A stretch of 64,000 bases of DNA from SIG435 sp045530725 (GTDB lineage: Bacteria; Bacillota; Clostridia; UMGS1810), in assembly GCA_045530725.1 (NCBI GenBank), contig JAZSCT010000038.1, positions 40,545 through 104,544 on the forward strand. The letters are read 5' to 3'. The position numbers and the translations under genes were made by a program. The notes under the pieces were generated by a model. The model was not told the origin of the DNA. It saw nothing but the letters and a program-made list of their open reading frames with translations, and ran no database searches. Within the stretch, counting starts at the first letter, position 1. The number at the start of each line of letters is the position of its first letter. This document shows positions 9,591 through 17,512 of this stretch, one piece after another.

Positions 9591-10070
9591 TTATTTATGA
9601 TATTCTTCATTTGCATTTATTTTAAAACTTCTGTACACCTGTTCAAGAAGAATAACCCTCATAAGTTGATGAGGAAATGTCATCTTCGAAAAACTGAGTT
9701 TCAGTTTACTTAAGTTCTTGATATCTTCTCTTATGCCAAGGGATCCGCCTATCACAAAAGTAATGGTACTGTTTCCCATAAGGCATATATCACTTATCTT
9801 ATGTGCAAGTTCTTCGCTGGATAGGGTTTTTCCTTCCACACAAAGTGTGATAAGATAATCTGAAGCACCTATCTTTTCGAGTATTTTGTCTCCCTCTTTC
9901 TTAAGCACAATATCCATCTGGGCTTTTGACGGATTGTCGGGGATTTTTTCGTCACTAAGTTCTGTGATTTCCACCGTGGCAAATCTCGAAAGACGTTTTT
10001 TGTATTCGTCTATTGCATCTTTTAAGTATTTTTCTTTGATTTTTCCTACACAAATAATTTTAATCTTCAT
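9591..10070 (-). CDS. rlmH: 23S rRNA (pseudouridine1915-N3)-methyltransferase
   Basis: 159 residues, the standard RlmH length. MKIKIICVGKIKEKYL at the start, the SAM-binding FVIGGSLGI block and the C-terminal YHK ending are characteristic. It methylates pseudouridine 1915 in helix 69 of 23S rRNA in assembled ribosomes. The ATG at 10070 is used because AAAAGGA sits eight bases upstream; an in-frame ATG at 10076 is too close. Its first codons overlap the end of dinB by 11 bases. In many Firmicutes rlmH lies elsewhere, so this operon arrangement is a local feature. Confidence 0.95.
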   Translation of the reverse strand: MKIKIICVGKIKEKYLKDAIDEYKKRLSRFATVEITELSDEKIPDNPSKAQMDIVLKKEGDKILEKIGASDYLITLCVEGKTLSSEELAHKISDICLMGNSTITFVIGGSLGIREDIKNLSKLKLSFSKMTFPHQLMRVILLEQVYRSFKINANEEYHK

Positions 10071-11289
10071 TATCATTATCCTTTTTGTAATTTCTCACTA
10101 TATCAGTATCCACATTTGAGCCGAATGATATGGAATCCATACCAAAGCGGTCTCTGATTACGTCTATTGATTTTTCCATACGAAAAGCCTTTTCGTTTGA
10201 TTTCTTTACCGTTTCAAAAAGGCTTAATTGTTGTGGTCTCTCCTCGTCTTCAAACCCTGACACAGTAACCGTTATATGTCTTATGGGCGTTCCCGTTTTC
10301 CAGTTTGCCTTAAGAAGTCTGAGACTTTCTTCAGCAATTTCACTTTTGAGATATGTAGAATAGTCAAGTTTTTTCTGTCTGGTGATTTTTTTAAGATTTG
10401 TATCCTTGACATCTATCTTTATCACATTTCCCTTAAGTGCTCTTTTTCTCAATTTCATTGACAGTGAATCCGAAAGCATCACTATAGCCGCCCTGATATC
10501 TTCTTCTGTTGTAAGATCACGTCTGAAAGTGATTCCGTTTCCCATAGACTTCTCTTCTCTCTGATAGTCTATTCTCATAACGGGAGTTTCGTCAAGCCCG
10601 TTTGCATTTCCCCAAAGGGATTCTCCCGATTTGCCGATGGCTTTCTTAAGAATCTCCACATGGGTTTTTGCAAGATCTCCAATGGTATATATGCCGAGAA
10701 GGTTCAGTCTTTCCAAAGTGGATTTGCCCACAAATATCATATCTCCCACAGGAAGGGGGTAGAGGATATCTTTGTAATTGTCCCTTGTAATCACGGTGAT
10801 TGCATCAGGCTTTTTGTAGTCAGAACCCATCTTTGCAAAAAATTTATTAAATGATACCCCGATAGACATTGTAAGTCCCGTTTCTTTCTTCGTTACATCC
10901 GAAATCTTTTTTGCGATTTCTTCTCCGCTTCCGAAAAGTAGCCTGCTTCCCGTTACATCAAGCCATGATTCGTCTATGGAAAATGGCTCTACCATATCGG
11001 TGAAACGGGAATATATCTCATTTATGACTTTTGAATAATATGAGTACCTTTCGTGATGGGGAGGCACAAGCACAAGGTCAGGGCATTTCTTCTTTGCCTG
11101 CCATACCGTTTCTGCAGTTAAGATTCCATACTTTTTGGCAATATTATTCTTTGCAAGGATAATTCCGTGTCTGTCATCTTCACTTCCCGCCACCGCCATG
11201 GGAACATCTTTAAGTTCAGGACGGGAAAGACACTCAACAGATGCAAAAAAGTTATTCATATCACAATGAAGTATAACTCTGTCACCCAT
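10060..11289 (-). CDS. dinB: Y-family DNA polymerase (DinB/Pol IV type)
   Basis: 409 residues. The palm motifs are present: HCDMNNFFASVE near the N-terminus and FSIDESWLDVT (about residues 100-110), carrying the catalytic acidic residues. These are followed by the thumb HhH region (IYTIGDLAK) and a little-finger domain. It performs error-prone translesion synthesis. The start is the ATG at 11289, eight bases after AAAGGA. The C-terminus DRFGMDSISFGS is typical. I see no LexA box upstream; the gene sits mid-operon behind the ABC-F gene. Confidence 0.94.
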   Translation of the reverse strand: MGDRVILHCDMNNFFASVECLSRPELKDVPMAVAGSEDDRHGIILAKNNIAKKYGILTAETVWQAKKKCPDLVLVPPHHERYSYYSKVINEIYSRFTDMVEPFSIDESWLDVTGSRLLFGSGEEIAKKISDVTKKETGLTMSIGVSFNKFFAKMGSDYKKPDAITVITRDNYKDILYPLPVGDMIFVGKSTLERLNLLGIYTIGDLAKTHVEILKKAIGKSGESLWGNANGLDETPVMRIDYQREEKSMGNGITFRRDLTTEEDIRAAIVMLSDSLSMKLRKRALKGNVIKIDVKDTNLKKITRQKKLDYSTYLKSEIAEESLRLLKANWKTGTPIRHITVTVSGFEDEERPQQLSLFETVKKSNEKAFRMEKSIDVIRDRFGMDSISFGSNVDTDIVRNYKKDNDNED

Positions 11290-11312
11290 CTTAATTATCC
11301 TTTCATAAGTTT

Positions 11313-13232
11313 TCATTCATCATTTTCTGCATCTTTAAGAATTTCTGTAAGTTCTTCATACTTTTCCATAAGGGAAAACTGAAGTTCTTCTGCTTTCTCT
11401 ATTTTTGTATAGAGTTCCTGTGCTTTTTCAAAATCCGAACCGCAGTTCTCAAGTTCTTTATTATATGATTCAATTTCTTCATCTATTCTTTCTATTTCCT
11501 GCTCGGTTTCGACAATTTTTTTCTGAGTATTTTTTATTAATGCTGCCTTTCTTTTTTCTTCCTGATAAGAATTTACTTTCTTTTCTTTAATCTCTGTTTT
11601 TTCTTCAGATTTAAAAAATACATCCTTCTTTTCAAGATAATAGTCATAGTTGCCATTATACACGTTTATCCCCTTCGGGGTAAGTTCTAGGATCTTTGTA
11701 GCAACTTTATTAAGAAAGTATCTGTCATGGGAAACAAGAAATATTGTACCGTCAAAACCTTCAAGGGAGTCATCAAGTTCTTCTTTGGTAGAAAGGTCAA
11801 GATGGTTGGTAGGTTCGTCAAGGATAAGTGTGTTGTTGTGATTGAGCATCAGACACAAAAGGCAAAGTTTCGCCTTTTCTCCTCCAGAGAGTGACGATAC
11901 CCTCTTTAGCACATCTTCTCCCGAAAAATTGATTCCTCCAAGATATGTGCGGATTTCTGTCTGATCCATAAGGGGAAATCTGTCATACACTTCGTCAAAT
12001 ACAGTCTTATTTTCGCTTAATCCTTTAAGTTCCTGGTCATAGTATCCAAAATCCACGTTTCTCCCTGTCTCAAACTCTCCCATGTATCCTTTGTGAAATC
12101 CCAGGATGGTCTTAAGAAGAGTGGATTTGCCCACACCGTTGTCACCTATAAGTGCCACCTTTTCTCCACGGAGAATATCAAAGGATATATTTTCGGCAAT
12201 TCTTTTTATACCCTTGTCGGTATTATACATAAGAGACATATTTTCTGCTGTAATTACTTCTTTGTATGATTTATAACTTTGAGTGAAATTAAACTTTGCA
12301 ACTCTTTCTTCGCCCAACGGCTTATCAAGTAGTTCCATCTTCTCAAGAGTTTTTCTTCTTGACTGAGCCATTTTGGTAGTGGATGCTCTTACCAGGTTTT
12401 TTGCCACGTATTCCTCAAGACGCTTTATCTCGTCCTGTTGTCTGTCATAAGCCTTTTCCTGTTGTTCTTTCATTGCTTTTTTAAGTTCAAGATACCTGGA
12501 ATAATTACCTGTAAATTTCACCGCTTTTGTATGCTCTATCTCATATATGGTATCTACAGATGAATCAAGGAAATATCTGTCATGGCTTACAGAGATTACT
12601 GCACCGGAATAGGATTTCAAGTGGTTTTCAAGCCATTGCATAGTCTTGAAATCAAGATGGTTGGTAGGTTCGTCCAGAAGAAGGATTTCCGGTTGTGACA
12701 AAAGGAGTTTCGCCATAGCAAGTTTGGTTCTTTCTCCCCCTGAAAGACTTGATATACGTGTATTCACATCAAAGGACTCAAATCCCATACCGTTGATAAC
12801 ACCCTGAACTTTTGCCTTAAGGGAAAAACCGTCATTTTTTTCAAACATTTCGGTCTTTCTTGCATATTCCTTTAACAGGCTTTCTCTTTCATCCTCAGGC
12901 ATATCATCTGAAAGGGCTTCTTCAAGTCTTCTCATATCCTTTTCAAGTGCACATACATCATCAAATACACCCATAAGTTCGCCCCAGATGGTATTTTCTG
13001 ACTCAAGGGCATCTGTCTGCTTAAGAAAACCTATGCGTGCTCCCTTTGACACATTTATACTGCCCGAATCATATGACAATTCTTTTGCAATAATCTTAAG
13101 AAGGGTGGTTTTGCCTGTTCCATTGCGACCTATTATACCTATTCTGTCTCTTTCATTTACGCTCATTGACACATCAGTAAGTATCACATCCGTGCCAAAA
13201 GCCTTGGTTATATTCTGTAACTGTAATATCAT
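11313..13232 (-). CDS. ABC-F family ATPase (ribosome-associated)
   Basis: 639 residues with two ABC ATPase domains and no membrane segment. Walker A motifs are GRNGTGKTT (about 36-44) and GDNGVGKST (about 345-353); the signatures are LSGGERTK and LSGGEKAK, each followed by a LLLDEPTNHLD-type Walker B. An ABC-F linker lies between the domains and a long lysine/glutamate coiled coil is at the C-terminus (about residues 540-635), as in YdiF/Uup-like proteins. ABC-F proteins bind the ribosomal E site and act in translation quality control or antibiotic protection. The Uup/YdiF-like coiled coil favours a housekeeping role. It overlaps the upstream small gene by four bases. Confidence 0.93.
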   Translation of the reverse strand: MILQLQNITKAFGTDVILTDVSMSVNERDRIGIIGRNGTGKTTLLKIIAKELSYDSGSINVSKGARIGFLKQTDALESENTIWGELMGVFDDVCALEKDMRRLEEALSDDMPEDERESLLKEYARKTEMFEKNDGFSLKAKVQGVINGMGFESFDVNTRISSLSGGERTKLAMAKLLLSQPEILLLDEPTNHLDFKTMQWLENHLKSYSGAVISVSHDRYFLDSSVDTIYEIEHTKAVKFTGNYSRYLELKKAMKEQQEKAYDRQQDEIKRLEEYVAKNLVRASTTKMAQSRRKTLEKMELLDKPLGEERVAKFNFTQSYKSYKEVITAENMSLMYNTDKGIKRIAENISFDILRGEKVALIGDNGVGKSTLLKTILGFHKGYMGEFETGRNVDFGYYDQELKGLSENKTVFDEVYDRFPLMDQTEIRTYLGGINFSGEDVLKRVSSLSGGEKAKLCLLCLMLNHNNTLILDEPTNHLDLSTKEELDDSLEGFDGTIFLVSHDRYFLNKVATKILELTPKGINVYNGNYDYYLEKKDVFFKSEEKTEIKEKKVNSYQEEKRKAALIKNTQKKIVETEQEIERIDEEIESYNKELENCGSDFEKAQELYTKIEKAEELQFSLMEKYEELTEILKDAENDE

Positions 13233-13441
13233 AATCTGAAATCCTCTTTGGAATATTTGGAAAAGTCTATTTTCTTTTCAGGTAATATTTTTTTCTTGAA
13301 TATATCGTATTTATACTTTCTGCATTTATCATCTTCTGATACTTCTTTGTTTTTTTTGGAACAAAAAAACTTTCCCGAAGAATCCTCAGAAGAAAATTCG
13401 CACAAACAACACATAGGGTTTGGTTTGTTTTTGAAAATCAT
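13229..13441 (-). CDS. Small cysteine-rich protein, function unknown
   Basis: 70 residues from an ATG at 13441 with GGTGAT upstream. Four cysteines occur as CCLC near the N-terminus, then C (FFCSKK) and C (DDKCRKYKYD). The spacing of a CxxC-like pair with two later cysteines suggests a small zinc site; the rest is lysine-rich. The stop overlaps the ABC-F start (ATGA), so the two are translationally coupled. I recognise the general type (short Firmicutes proteins with MCxLCEF and CRKYKYD) but know no function. A longer frame to 13486 lacks a ribosome binding site. Confidence 0.7.
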   Translation of the reverse strand: MIFKNKPNPMCCLCEFSSEDSSGKFFCSKKNKEVSEDDKCRKYKYDIFKKKILPEKKIDFSKYSKEDFRL

Positions 13442-13545
13442 TTTTATCACCGTATATTTTATAAGTTTTTTCAAACAATAACTCATATTATTCTATCACA
13501 AAAAATTATCTTTTGCAAATTTTTAATCTAAGGAGTGCTGAATTT

Positions 13546-14262
13546 ATGAAATGCAATGAATCTGACGAAAAAGAAAGGGAAGAAAACACGTCACAAACCC
13601 CTTCAGATGATATAAAAGACTTTGGGATATCTTTGATAAAAACAAAAAGAGGAACCATCCATTGTCTGTCCATAATCGGTCAGATAGAAGGACATTCTCT
13701 GTTGTCCTCACAGATAAAATCCACCAAGTATGAGCACATTCTCCCTCTTCTTGTGACAATAGATGAAAGTGAATCTGTTGACGGACTGCTTGTGATATTA
13801 AATACCGTGGGAGGGGACGTGGAGGCAGGTCTTGCCATAGCAGAAATGATATCCACTATGAAAAAGCCTGTTGTATCACTTGTGCTTGGCGGAGGTCACA
13901 GTATAGGAGTGCCACTGGCTGTGGCAAGTGACTATTCATTCATAGCAAAATCCGCCACAATGACTGTGCACCCTCTTCGCTTAAACGGTCAGGTGATAGC
14001 GGTATCCCAGACATATGAACAGTTCAACAAAATCCAGGACAGGATTGTAGATTTTGTGGTAAGAAATTCTCACATCTCGAAAGAATCCTTCGAAGAGATA
14101 ATGACAAATACAAAGGCCCTTGCAAATGACGTGGGGACGGTACTATTTGGTGAAGATGCGGTGAAATGCGGCATAATCGATGAAGTTGGCGGACTTAAAT
14201 GTGCTACAGAAAAACTCTATATGCTTATCGACAATTACCGACAAAACGGATTTAACTCTTGA
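13546..14262 (+). CDS. TepA/YmfB-like ClpP-family protease
   Basis: 238 residues. It has the ClpP/crotonase fold. LLVILNTVGGDVEAGLAIA is the substrate-groove strand. The candidate nucleophile serine lies in GGGHSIGVPLA and the histidine in MTVHPLRLNG. The N-terminal 35 residues are polar and lack a signal peptide. TepA-like proteins are cytosolic ClpP paralogues, linked in Bacillus to signal-peptide processing in export; no ATPase partner lies adjacent. The ATG follows AAGGAG. The gene is divergent from the ABC-F operon and 58 bases upstream of the phosphohexomutase, which has its own promoter. Confidence 0.88.
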   Translation: MKCNESDEKEREENTSQTPSDDIKDFGISLIKTKRGTIHCLSIIGQIEGHSLLSSQIKSTKYEHILPLLVTIDESESVDGLLVILNTVGGDVEAGLAIAEMISTMKKPVVSLVLGGGHSIGVPLAVASDYSFIAKSATMTVHPLRLNGQVIAVSQTYEQFNKIQDRIVDFVVRNSHISKESFEEIMTNTKALANDVGTVLFGEDAVKCGIIDEVGGLKCATEKLYMLIDNYRQNGFNS

Positions 14263-14291
14263 TTGACAAAAAAACCTCCCGATGGTATCAT
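14263..14291 (+). promoter_or_regulatory. Sigma-A promoter of the phosphohexomutase gene
   Basis: TTGACA (14263-14268), a 17-base spacer and TATCAT (14286-14291). It begins immediately after the tepA-like stop and about 30 bases before the start codon. Confidence 0.8.
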
Positions 14292-14320
14292 ATATATAAA
14301 CAATCAGGAGGTATCGTTAT

Positions 14321-16051
14321 ATGAATTATATGGAAAGATACAATATGTGGCTTTCATCTGACAAAGTGGATGAAGAAACAAAAAAAGAATTACTATCTAT
14401 AAAAGATAATGATAATGAAATAAAAGAAAGATTCATAAAAGAACTTGAGTTTGGTACAGCAGGCTTAAGAGGCATCATTGGTGCAGGTGACAACAGAATG
14501 AACATCTACACCGTAAGAAAGGCTACTCAGGGACTTAGCGAAGACATCAAAAACAAAGGCGCAGAATATATGAACCGCGGTGTGGTAATCGCATACGACT
14601 CAAGAATCAAGTCGGATGTATTTGCTCTTGATACTGCAAGGGTACTTTGTGCAAACGGAATCAAAGTGTATCTCTTTGAATCCTTAAGACCTGTACCTAT
14701 GCTCTCTTTCGCTATAAGATATCTAAAGACTGCCGCAGGTGTGGTAATCACAGCAAGTCACAATCCCAAGGAATACAACGGATATAAGGCATACGGCGAA
14801 GACGGAAGTCAGTTGCCGCCTGAATCAAGTGATTATGTAACAGAAATCATTCAGAAACTTGACACATTTGAAGATGTGAAGATTATTTCAAAAGAAGAGG
14901 CTATGGAAAAGGGACTTCTTGAAATAGTCGGTGAAGAAATCGACATTGCATACCTTAACAAAGTAAGAGAACAGTCTGTAAACGAAGAGGCTGCAAAAGA
15001 ACTTGGGGATAATTTCAGAATGGTATATACACCATTCCACGGTGCAGGATATATGCCCGTAAAGAGAATTCTTGAAATGACAGGAATCAAAAATCTCCAT
15101 ATCGTAGAAGAACAGGCTATGCCTGACGGAAACTTCCCTACACTAAGATCTCCAAACCCTGAAGAAAAAGACGGCTTTGAGATGGCAATCAACCTTGCAA
15201 AAAAGGTGGATGCAGATGTTATCGTGGCAACTGATCCTGACTCTGACAGAGCAGGTGTTACAATCAAAGCATCCAACGGGGAATATATCACACTTACAGG
15301 AAATCAGATAGGTGTACTCCTTTGTGAATTTATCCTAAGAAACAAAAAGAAAAACGGTACTCTTCCCGCAAACGGTGCAGTAATAAAAACTATAGTTACA
15401 ACTGATATGGTAGTACCTATCGCAAAAGAATACGGTGTGACAGTAATGAATGTTCTCACAGGGTTTAAATTTATCGGTGAAAAGATAAAAGAATTTGAAC
15501 AGTCAGGCTTACACGAATATCTCTTTGGATTTGAAGAAAGTTACGGATACCTTGCAGGAACACACGCAAGAGACAAAGATGCGGTTGTGGCTACAATGCT
15601 TATCTCACAGATGGCGGCAGACTATAAGACAAAGGGTATGACTCTTTATGAAGGGCTTATATCCCTTTATGAAAAATACGGCTACTACAAAGAAGGACTT
15701 TATAACCTTGTGCTTAAAGGTCTTGACGGTGCAGAAAAAATCTCACAGATTATGAAAACTGTAAGAGAGAATCCGCCAACAGAAGTAGCCGGTGTAAAAG
15801 TAACTACCATTATGGACGTACTTAACGACACAATCCTTGATCTTAAGACAAATGAAGTCACAAAGTGCGGATATCCTAAGTCAAATGCAATGAGATTTGA
15901 CCTTGAGGACGGTTCATTCTTTGCAGTACGCCCTTCAGGTACAGAACCAAAAATTAAATTCTACTTCGGAATCAGAGACACAAGCGATGATAAAGCGCAG
16001 AAAAAACTTGATGCTTTTTCAAAGGATGTAATGTCACTTATAGAGTGCTGA
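14321..16051 (+). CDS. pgcA: Phosphoglucomutase / phosphomannomutase (phosphohexomutase)
   Basis: 576 residues, close to B. subtilis PgcA. The active-site serine lies in VITASHNPKEYNGYKAYG (about residues 140-157). The metal loop is ATDPDSDRAG, the sugar-specificity loop GFEESYGYL and the phosphate-binding loop RPSGTEPKIKFYF. It interconverts glucose-6-phosphate and glucose-1-phosphate (or the mannose analogues), feeding cell-envelope sugar synthesis. AGGAGG precedes the ATG. It is distinct from glmM, also present in this window (43421-44773), so the two isomerase steps are covered by separate enzymes. Confidence 0.93.
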   Translation: MNYMERYNMWLSSDKVDEETKKELLSIKDNDNEIKERFIKELEFGTAGLRGIIGAGDNRMNIYTVRKATQGLSEDIKNKGAEYMNRGVVIAYDSRIKSDVFALDTARVLCANGIKVYLFESLRPVPMLSFAIRYLKTAAGVVITASHNPKEYNGYKAYGEDGSQLPPESSDYVTEIIQKLDTFEDVKIISKEEAMEKGLLEIVGEEIDIAYLNKVREQSVNEEAAKELGDNFRMVYTPFHGAGYMPVKRILEMTGIKNLHIVEEQAMPDGNFPTLRSPNPEEKDGFEMAINLAKKVDADVIVATDPDSDRAGVTIKASNGEYITLTGNQIGVLLCEFILRNKKKNGTLPANGAVIKTIVTTDMVVPIAKEYGVTVMNVLTGFKFIGEKIKEFEQSGLHEYLFGFEESYGYLAGTHARDKDAVVATMLISQMAADYKTKGMTLYEGLISLYEKYGYYKEGLYNLVLKGLDGAEKISQIMKTVRENPPTEVAGVKVTTIMDVLNDTILDLKTNEVTKCGYPKSNAMRFDLEDGSFFAVRPSGTEPKIKFYFGIRDTSDDKAQKKLDAFSKDVMSLIEC

Positions 16052-16070
16052 TTTAAAAGGCAATTACCAC

Positions 16071-16105
16071 GCGGAAGTGGTGAAAATCACTTCCGCAATT
16101 TTTTT
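16071..16105 (+). terminator. Terminator of the phosphohexomutase gene
   Basis: A 9-bp stem, GCGGAAGTG / CACTTCCGC, with an 8-base loop followed by AATTTTTTT. Confidence 0.88.
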
Positions 16106-16125
16106 AAAAATTTTTCAAAAAATTG

Positions 16126-16154
16126 TTGACAAAACGTATTTTATCGTATATAAT
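16126..16154 (+). promoter_or_regulatory. Consensus promoter of tRNA-Met/tRNA-Glu
   Basis: TTGACA (16126-16131), 17 bases and TATAAT (16149-16154): a perfect sigma-A promoter 17 bases before tRNA-Met. Confidence 0.9.
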
Positions 16155-16171
16155 TATTTTTGTTGTTTTAT

Positions 16172-16248
16172 GGCGGCATAGCTCAGTTGGCTAGAGCATA
16201 CGGTTCATACCCGTAGTGTCACTGGTTCAAATCCAGTTGCCGCTACCA
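16172..16248 (+). tRNA. tRNA-Met (CAT), elongator type
   Basis: 77 nt including encoded CCA. The acceptor arm GGCGGCA pairs with TGCCGCT (one G-U). The anticodon loop is TTCATAC and the T-loop TTCAAAT. It lacks the initiator 1-72 mismatch pattern. A lysidine-modified Ile2 tRNA with the same CAT anticodon cannot be fully excluded, but the body resembles elongator Met. Confidence 0.93.
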
Positions 16249-16252
16249 GCAC

Positions 16253-16327
16253 GGCCCCTTGGTCAAGTGGTTAAGACACCGCCCTTTCACGGCGATAACA
16301 TGGGTTCGAATCCCGTAGGGGTCACCA
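16253..16327 (+). tRNA. tRNA-Glu (TTC)
   Basis: 75 nt including CCA, four bases after tRNA-Met. The anticodon loop CTTTCAC gives TTC; the T-arm is GGGTTCGAATCCC. Confidence 0.95.
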
Positions 16328-16361
16328 GAAAAAACGACTTGTCAACGCAAGTCGTTTTTTC
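16328..16361 (+). terminator. tRNA operon terminator
   Basis: A 14-bp stem, GAAAAAACGACTTG / CAAGTCGTTTTTTC, starting right at the tRNA-Glu CCA end. The same 'GAAAAAA-GACxTG' arm occurs at the other tRNA terminators in the window. Confidence 0.9.
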
Positions 16362-16465
16362 AGTTATATTTGCCTAAAGGCAAGTTGTATTGCTGCGCAG
16401 TTATATTCAGCATACGCTGAGTGATAGTGTCACAGGTTAAGGCAAATATAATATAACTGCAAAGA
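16362..16465. repeat. Mini-hairpin string element, copy 1 (next to tRNA terminator)
   Basis: Outer inverted arms TTATATTTGCCT and AGGCAAATATAA enclose several short stem-loops such as TGCC-taaa-GGCA and CAGC-atac-GCTG, separated by linkers related to AGTTATAT and AGTGATAG. The same architecture occurs at 38281-38386, 40198-40356 and 49320-49496, each beside a tRNA terminator. No coding capacity is seen. Confidence 0.7.
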
Positions 16466-16515
16466 GTATTTGCAATATCACTTTTGCTTTTCAAAAATAT
16501 CACTTCATAATATAT

Positions 16516-16607
16516 GCAGAGATACCCAAGAGGCTTAAGGGGCCGCATTGGAAATGCGGTAGGCGGGTAACTCCCGTGCAAGGGTTCAAATCCCTTTCTC
16601 TGCGCCA
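16516..16607 (+). tRNA. tRNA-Ser (GGA)
   Basis: 92 nt including CCA with the long variable arm of class II tRNAs. The acceptor GCAGAGA pairs with TCTCTGC, and the anticodon loop TTGGAAA gives GGA. I see no clear promoter directly upstream; the sequence between it and the previous terminator is the hairpin-string element. Confidence 0.95.
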
Positions 16608-16651
16608 AATAAAAAAGGACAATACCGCAAGGTAATTGTTCTTTTTTATTT
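16608..16651 (+). terminator. tRNA-Ser terminator
   Basis: AAATAAAAAAGGACAATACC and GGTAATTGTTCTTTTTTATTT form a nearly complete stem with the loop GCAA, starting at the CCA end. Confidence 0.85.
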
Positions 16652-16693
16652 CGTATAATAGAGAGGGATTTTAACACCGTAACATAGTGTTAC

Positions 16694-16720
16694 GTGACAA
16701 AATGGCACGTCCCTATGTCA
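16694..16720. repeat. REP palindrome, solo copy
   Basis: A 27-base copy of the GTGACA...GGCACGTCCC...TGTCA imperfect palindrome found on both sides of the RAYT gene at 17509-18279. Its orientation is the same as the copy at 18336. Confidence 0.75.
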
Positions 16721-16757
16721 TGTGTCTTGTATCTCTTTCTCCCACCCTAAATCTCTT

Positions 16758-17039
16758 TTATTCTATCGTCTCCCGATACTCATATCCCTTTTTAAAATTA
16801 TAAAACTGCATATATGCTTCAACGCCTGACTCGGCTTCTTCATATTTCAAAAATGCTTTTTTCCCTTCATCTGTAAGCACATTCATCAGATTTTCTATAC
16901 ACTCATTAAGATACTCTTTTCTTTCAATAAATTCTTCATCTTCAATTTTGTCTAATTGGAATCCCTGAAGTTTTCTGTAATACAGTTCTTCAAATTCAGT
17001 AAGTATCGGCATTCCCTTTTCATCAAGTTTTCTTCCCAT
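16758..17039 (-). CDS. Hypothetical 93-residue acidic protein
   Basis: 93 residues, predicted mostly helical and rich in Glu/Lys. Notable segments are EELYYRKLQG (about 17-26), VLTDEGKKAFLKYEEAE and a C-terminal YNFKKGYEY. The layout loosely resembles DUF6809-type small proteins of Clostridia, but I cannot confirm that. AAGAAGGTGATTAA precedes the ATG. The first nine codons and about 50 bases upstream are duplicated at 17262-17349, without the rest of the gene. It sits in a zone of mobile repeats. Confidence 0.55.
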   Translation of the reverse strand: MGRKLDEKGMPILTEFEELYYRKLQGFQLDKIEDEEFIERKEYLNECIENLMNVLTDEGKKAFLKYEEAESGVEAYMQFYNFKKGYEYRETIE

Positions 17040-17098
17040 TTAATCACCTTCTTCTTATTTTTTGCATTAAAAAGGCGCCTACCGAAGCAGACGCATAA
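17011..17098. repeat. Direct repeat, copy A (gene 5' end and leader)
   Basis: About 85 bases covering the first codons of the 93-residue gene, its ribosome binding site and the upstream GGCGCCTACCGAAGCAGACG block. A near-identical copy lies at 17262-17349; differences are a few substitutions and one or two indels. Confidence 0.85.
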
Positions 17099-17119
17099 AA
17101 AACATCGGCCTCTTCAGAC

Positions 17120-17217
17120 GCTAATCAACTTATCACACTATCACAGAATGACAAATAGAAGCCTATGCTTTTTTCATAGCATGGCCATTCTGCGATAATA
17201 ATATTTCGTTGATTAGC
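17120..17217. repeat. 98-bp imperfect palindrome
   Basis: The ends GCTAATCAAC and GTTGATTAGC are exact inverted repeats. Inside, TCACAGAATG faces CATTCTGCGA and GCCTATGC faces GCATGGCC. No coding frame is seen. It lies between the two direct repeats and has the form of a small non-autonomous element. Confidence 0.65.
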
Positions 17218-17261
17218 ATATTCATTATATCACATAATTTTTATATTGTCAAAATTTTTAC

Positions 17262-17349
17262 ATTCCCTTTTCATCAAGTTTTCTTCCCATTTAACCACCC
17301 TCACATTATTTTTTGCATTAAAAAAGCGCCTACCGAAGCAGACGCTAAA
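17262..17349. repeat. Direct repeat, copy B (orphan 5' end)
   Basis: This copy of 17011-17098 carries the ATG and first nine codons of the 93-residue gene on the minus strand, then runs into unrelated sequence. It is a truncated duplicate. Confidence 0.8.
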
Positions 17350-17426
17350 AACGCAAACTCCGATAGTCGCCAAACTAATCTACGCATAATGAGCATAATA
17401 CTCGCATAAAAGGAATTTGCATTTTC

Positions 17427-17512
17427 GTGACATAGGGACGCGGGAGTGACATAGGGACGTGCCATTTTGTCACACTATAGTGACATAGGGACGTGCCATT
17501 TTGTCACACTAT
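17427..17512. repeat. REP palindromes (three tandem units) at the 3' side of the RAYT gene
   Basis: One truncated and two full units of GTGACATAGGGACGTGCC-ATTTTGTCAC (28 bases, ends GTGACA/TGTCAC, centre ACGT). The last unit overlaps the transposase stop codon. These lie in opposite orientation to the copies at 16694 and 18336. Confidence 0.85.

Noticed and set aside
11313..13232. ABC-F gene as an antibiotic resistance determinant
   Set aside because: The C-terminal coiled coil and operon with dinB and rlmH fit a housekeeping YdiF/Uup-like protein; no drug-responsive leader or transfer signs are seen.
16362..16515. Integrated phage or genomic-island attachment site at the tRNA genes
   Set aside because: All tRNA 3' ends are intact, but no integrase gene or duplicated tRNA end is found nearby; the adjoining DNA is the hairpin-string repeat.
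17427..17512. GTGACATAGGGACG tandem units as a CRISPR array
   Set aside because: Only two to three units, no regular unique spacers, no cas genes, and the same unit occurs singly elsewhere beside the RAYT gene.
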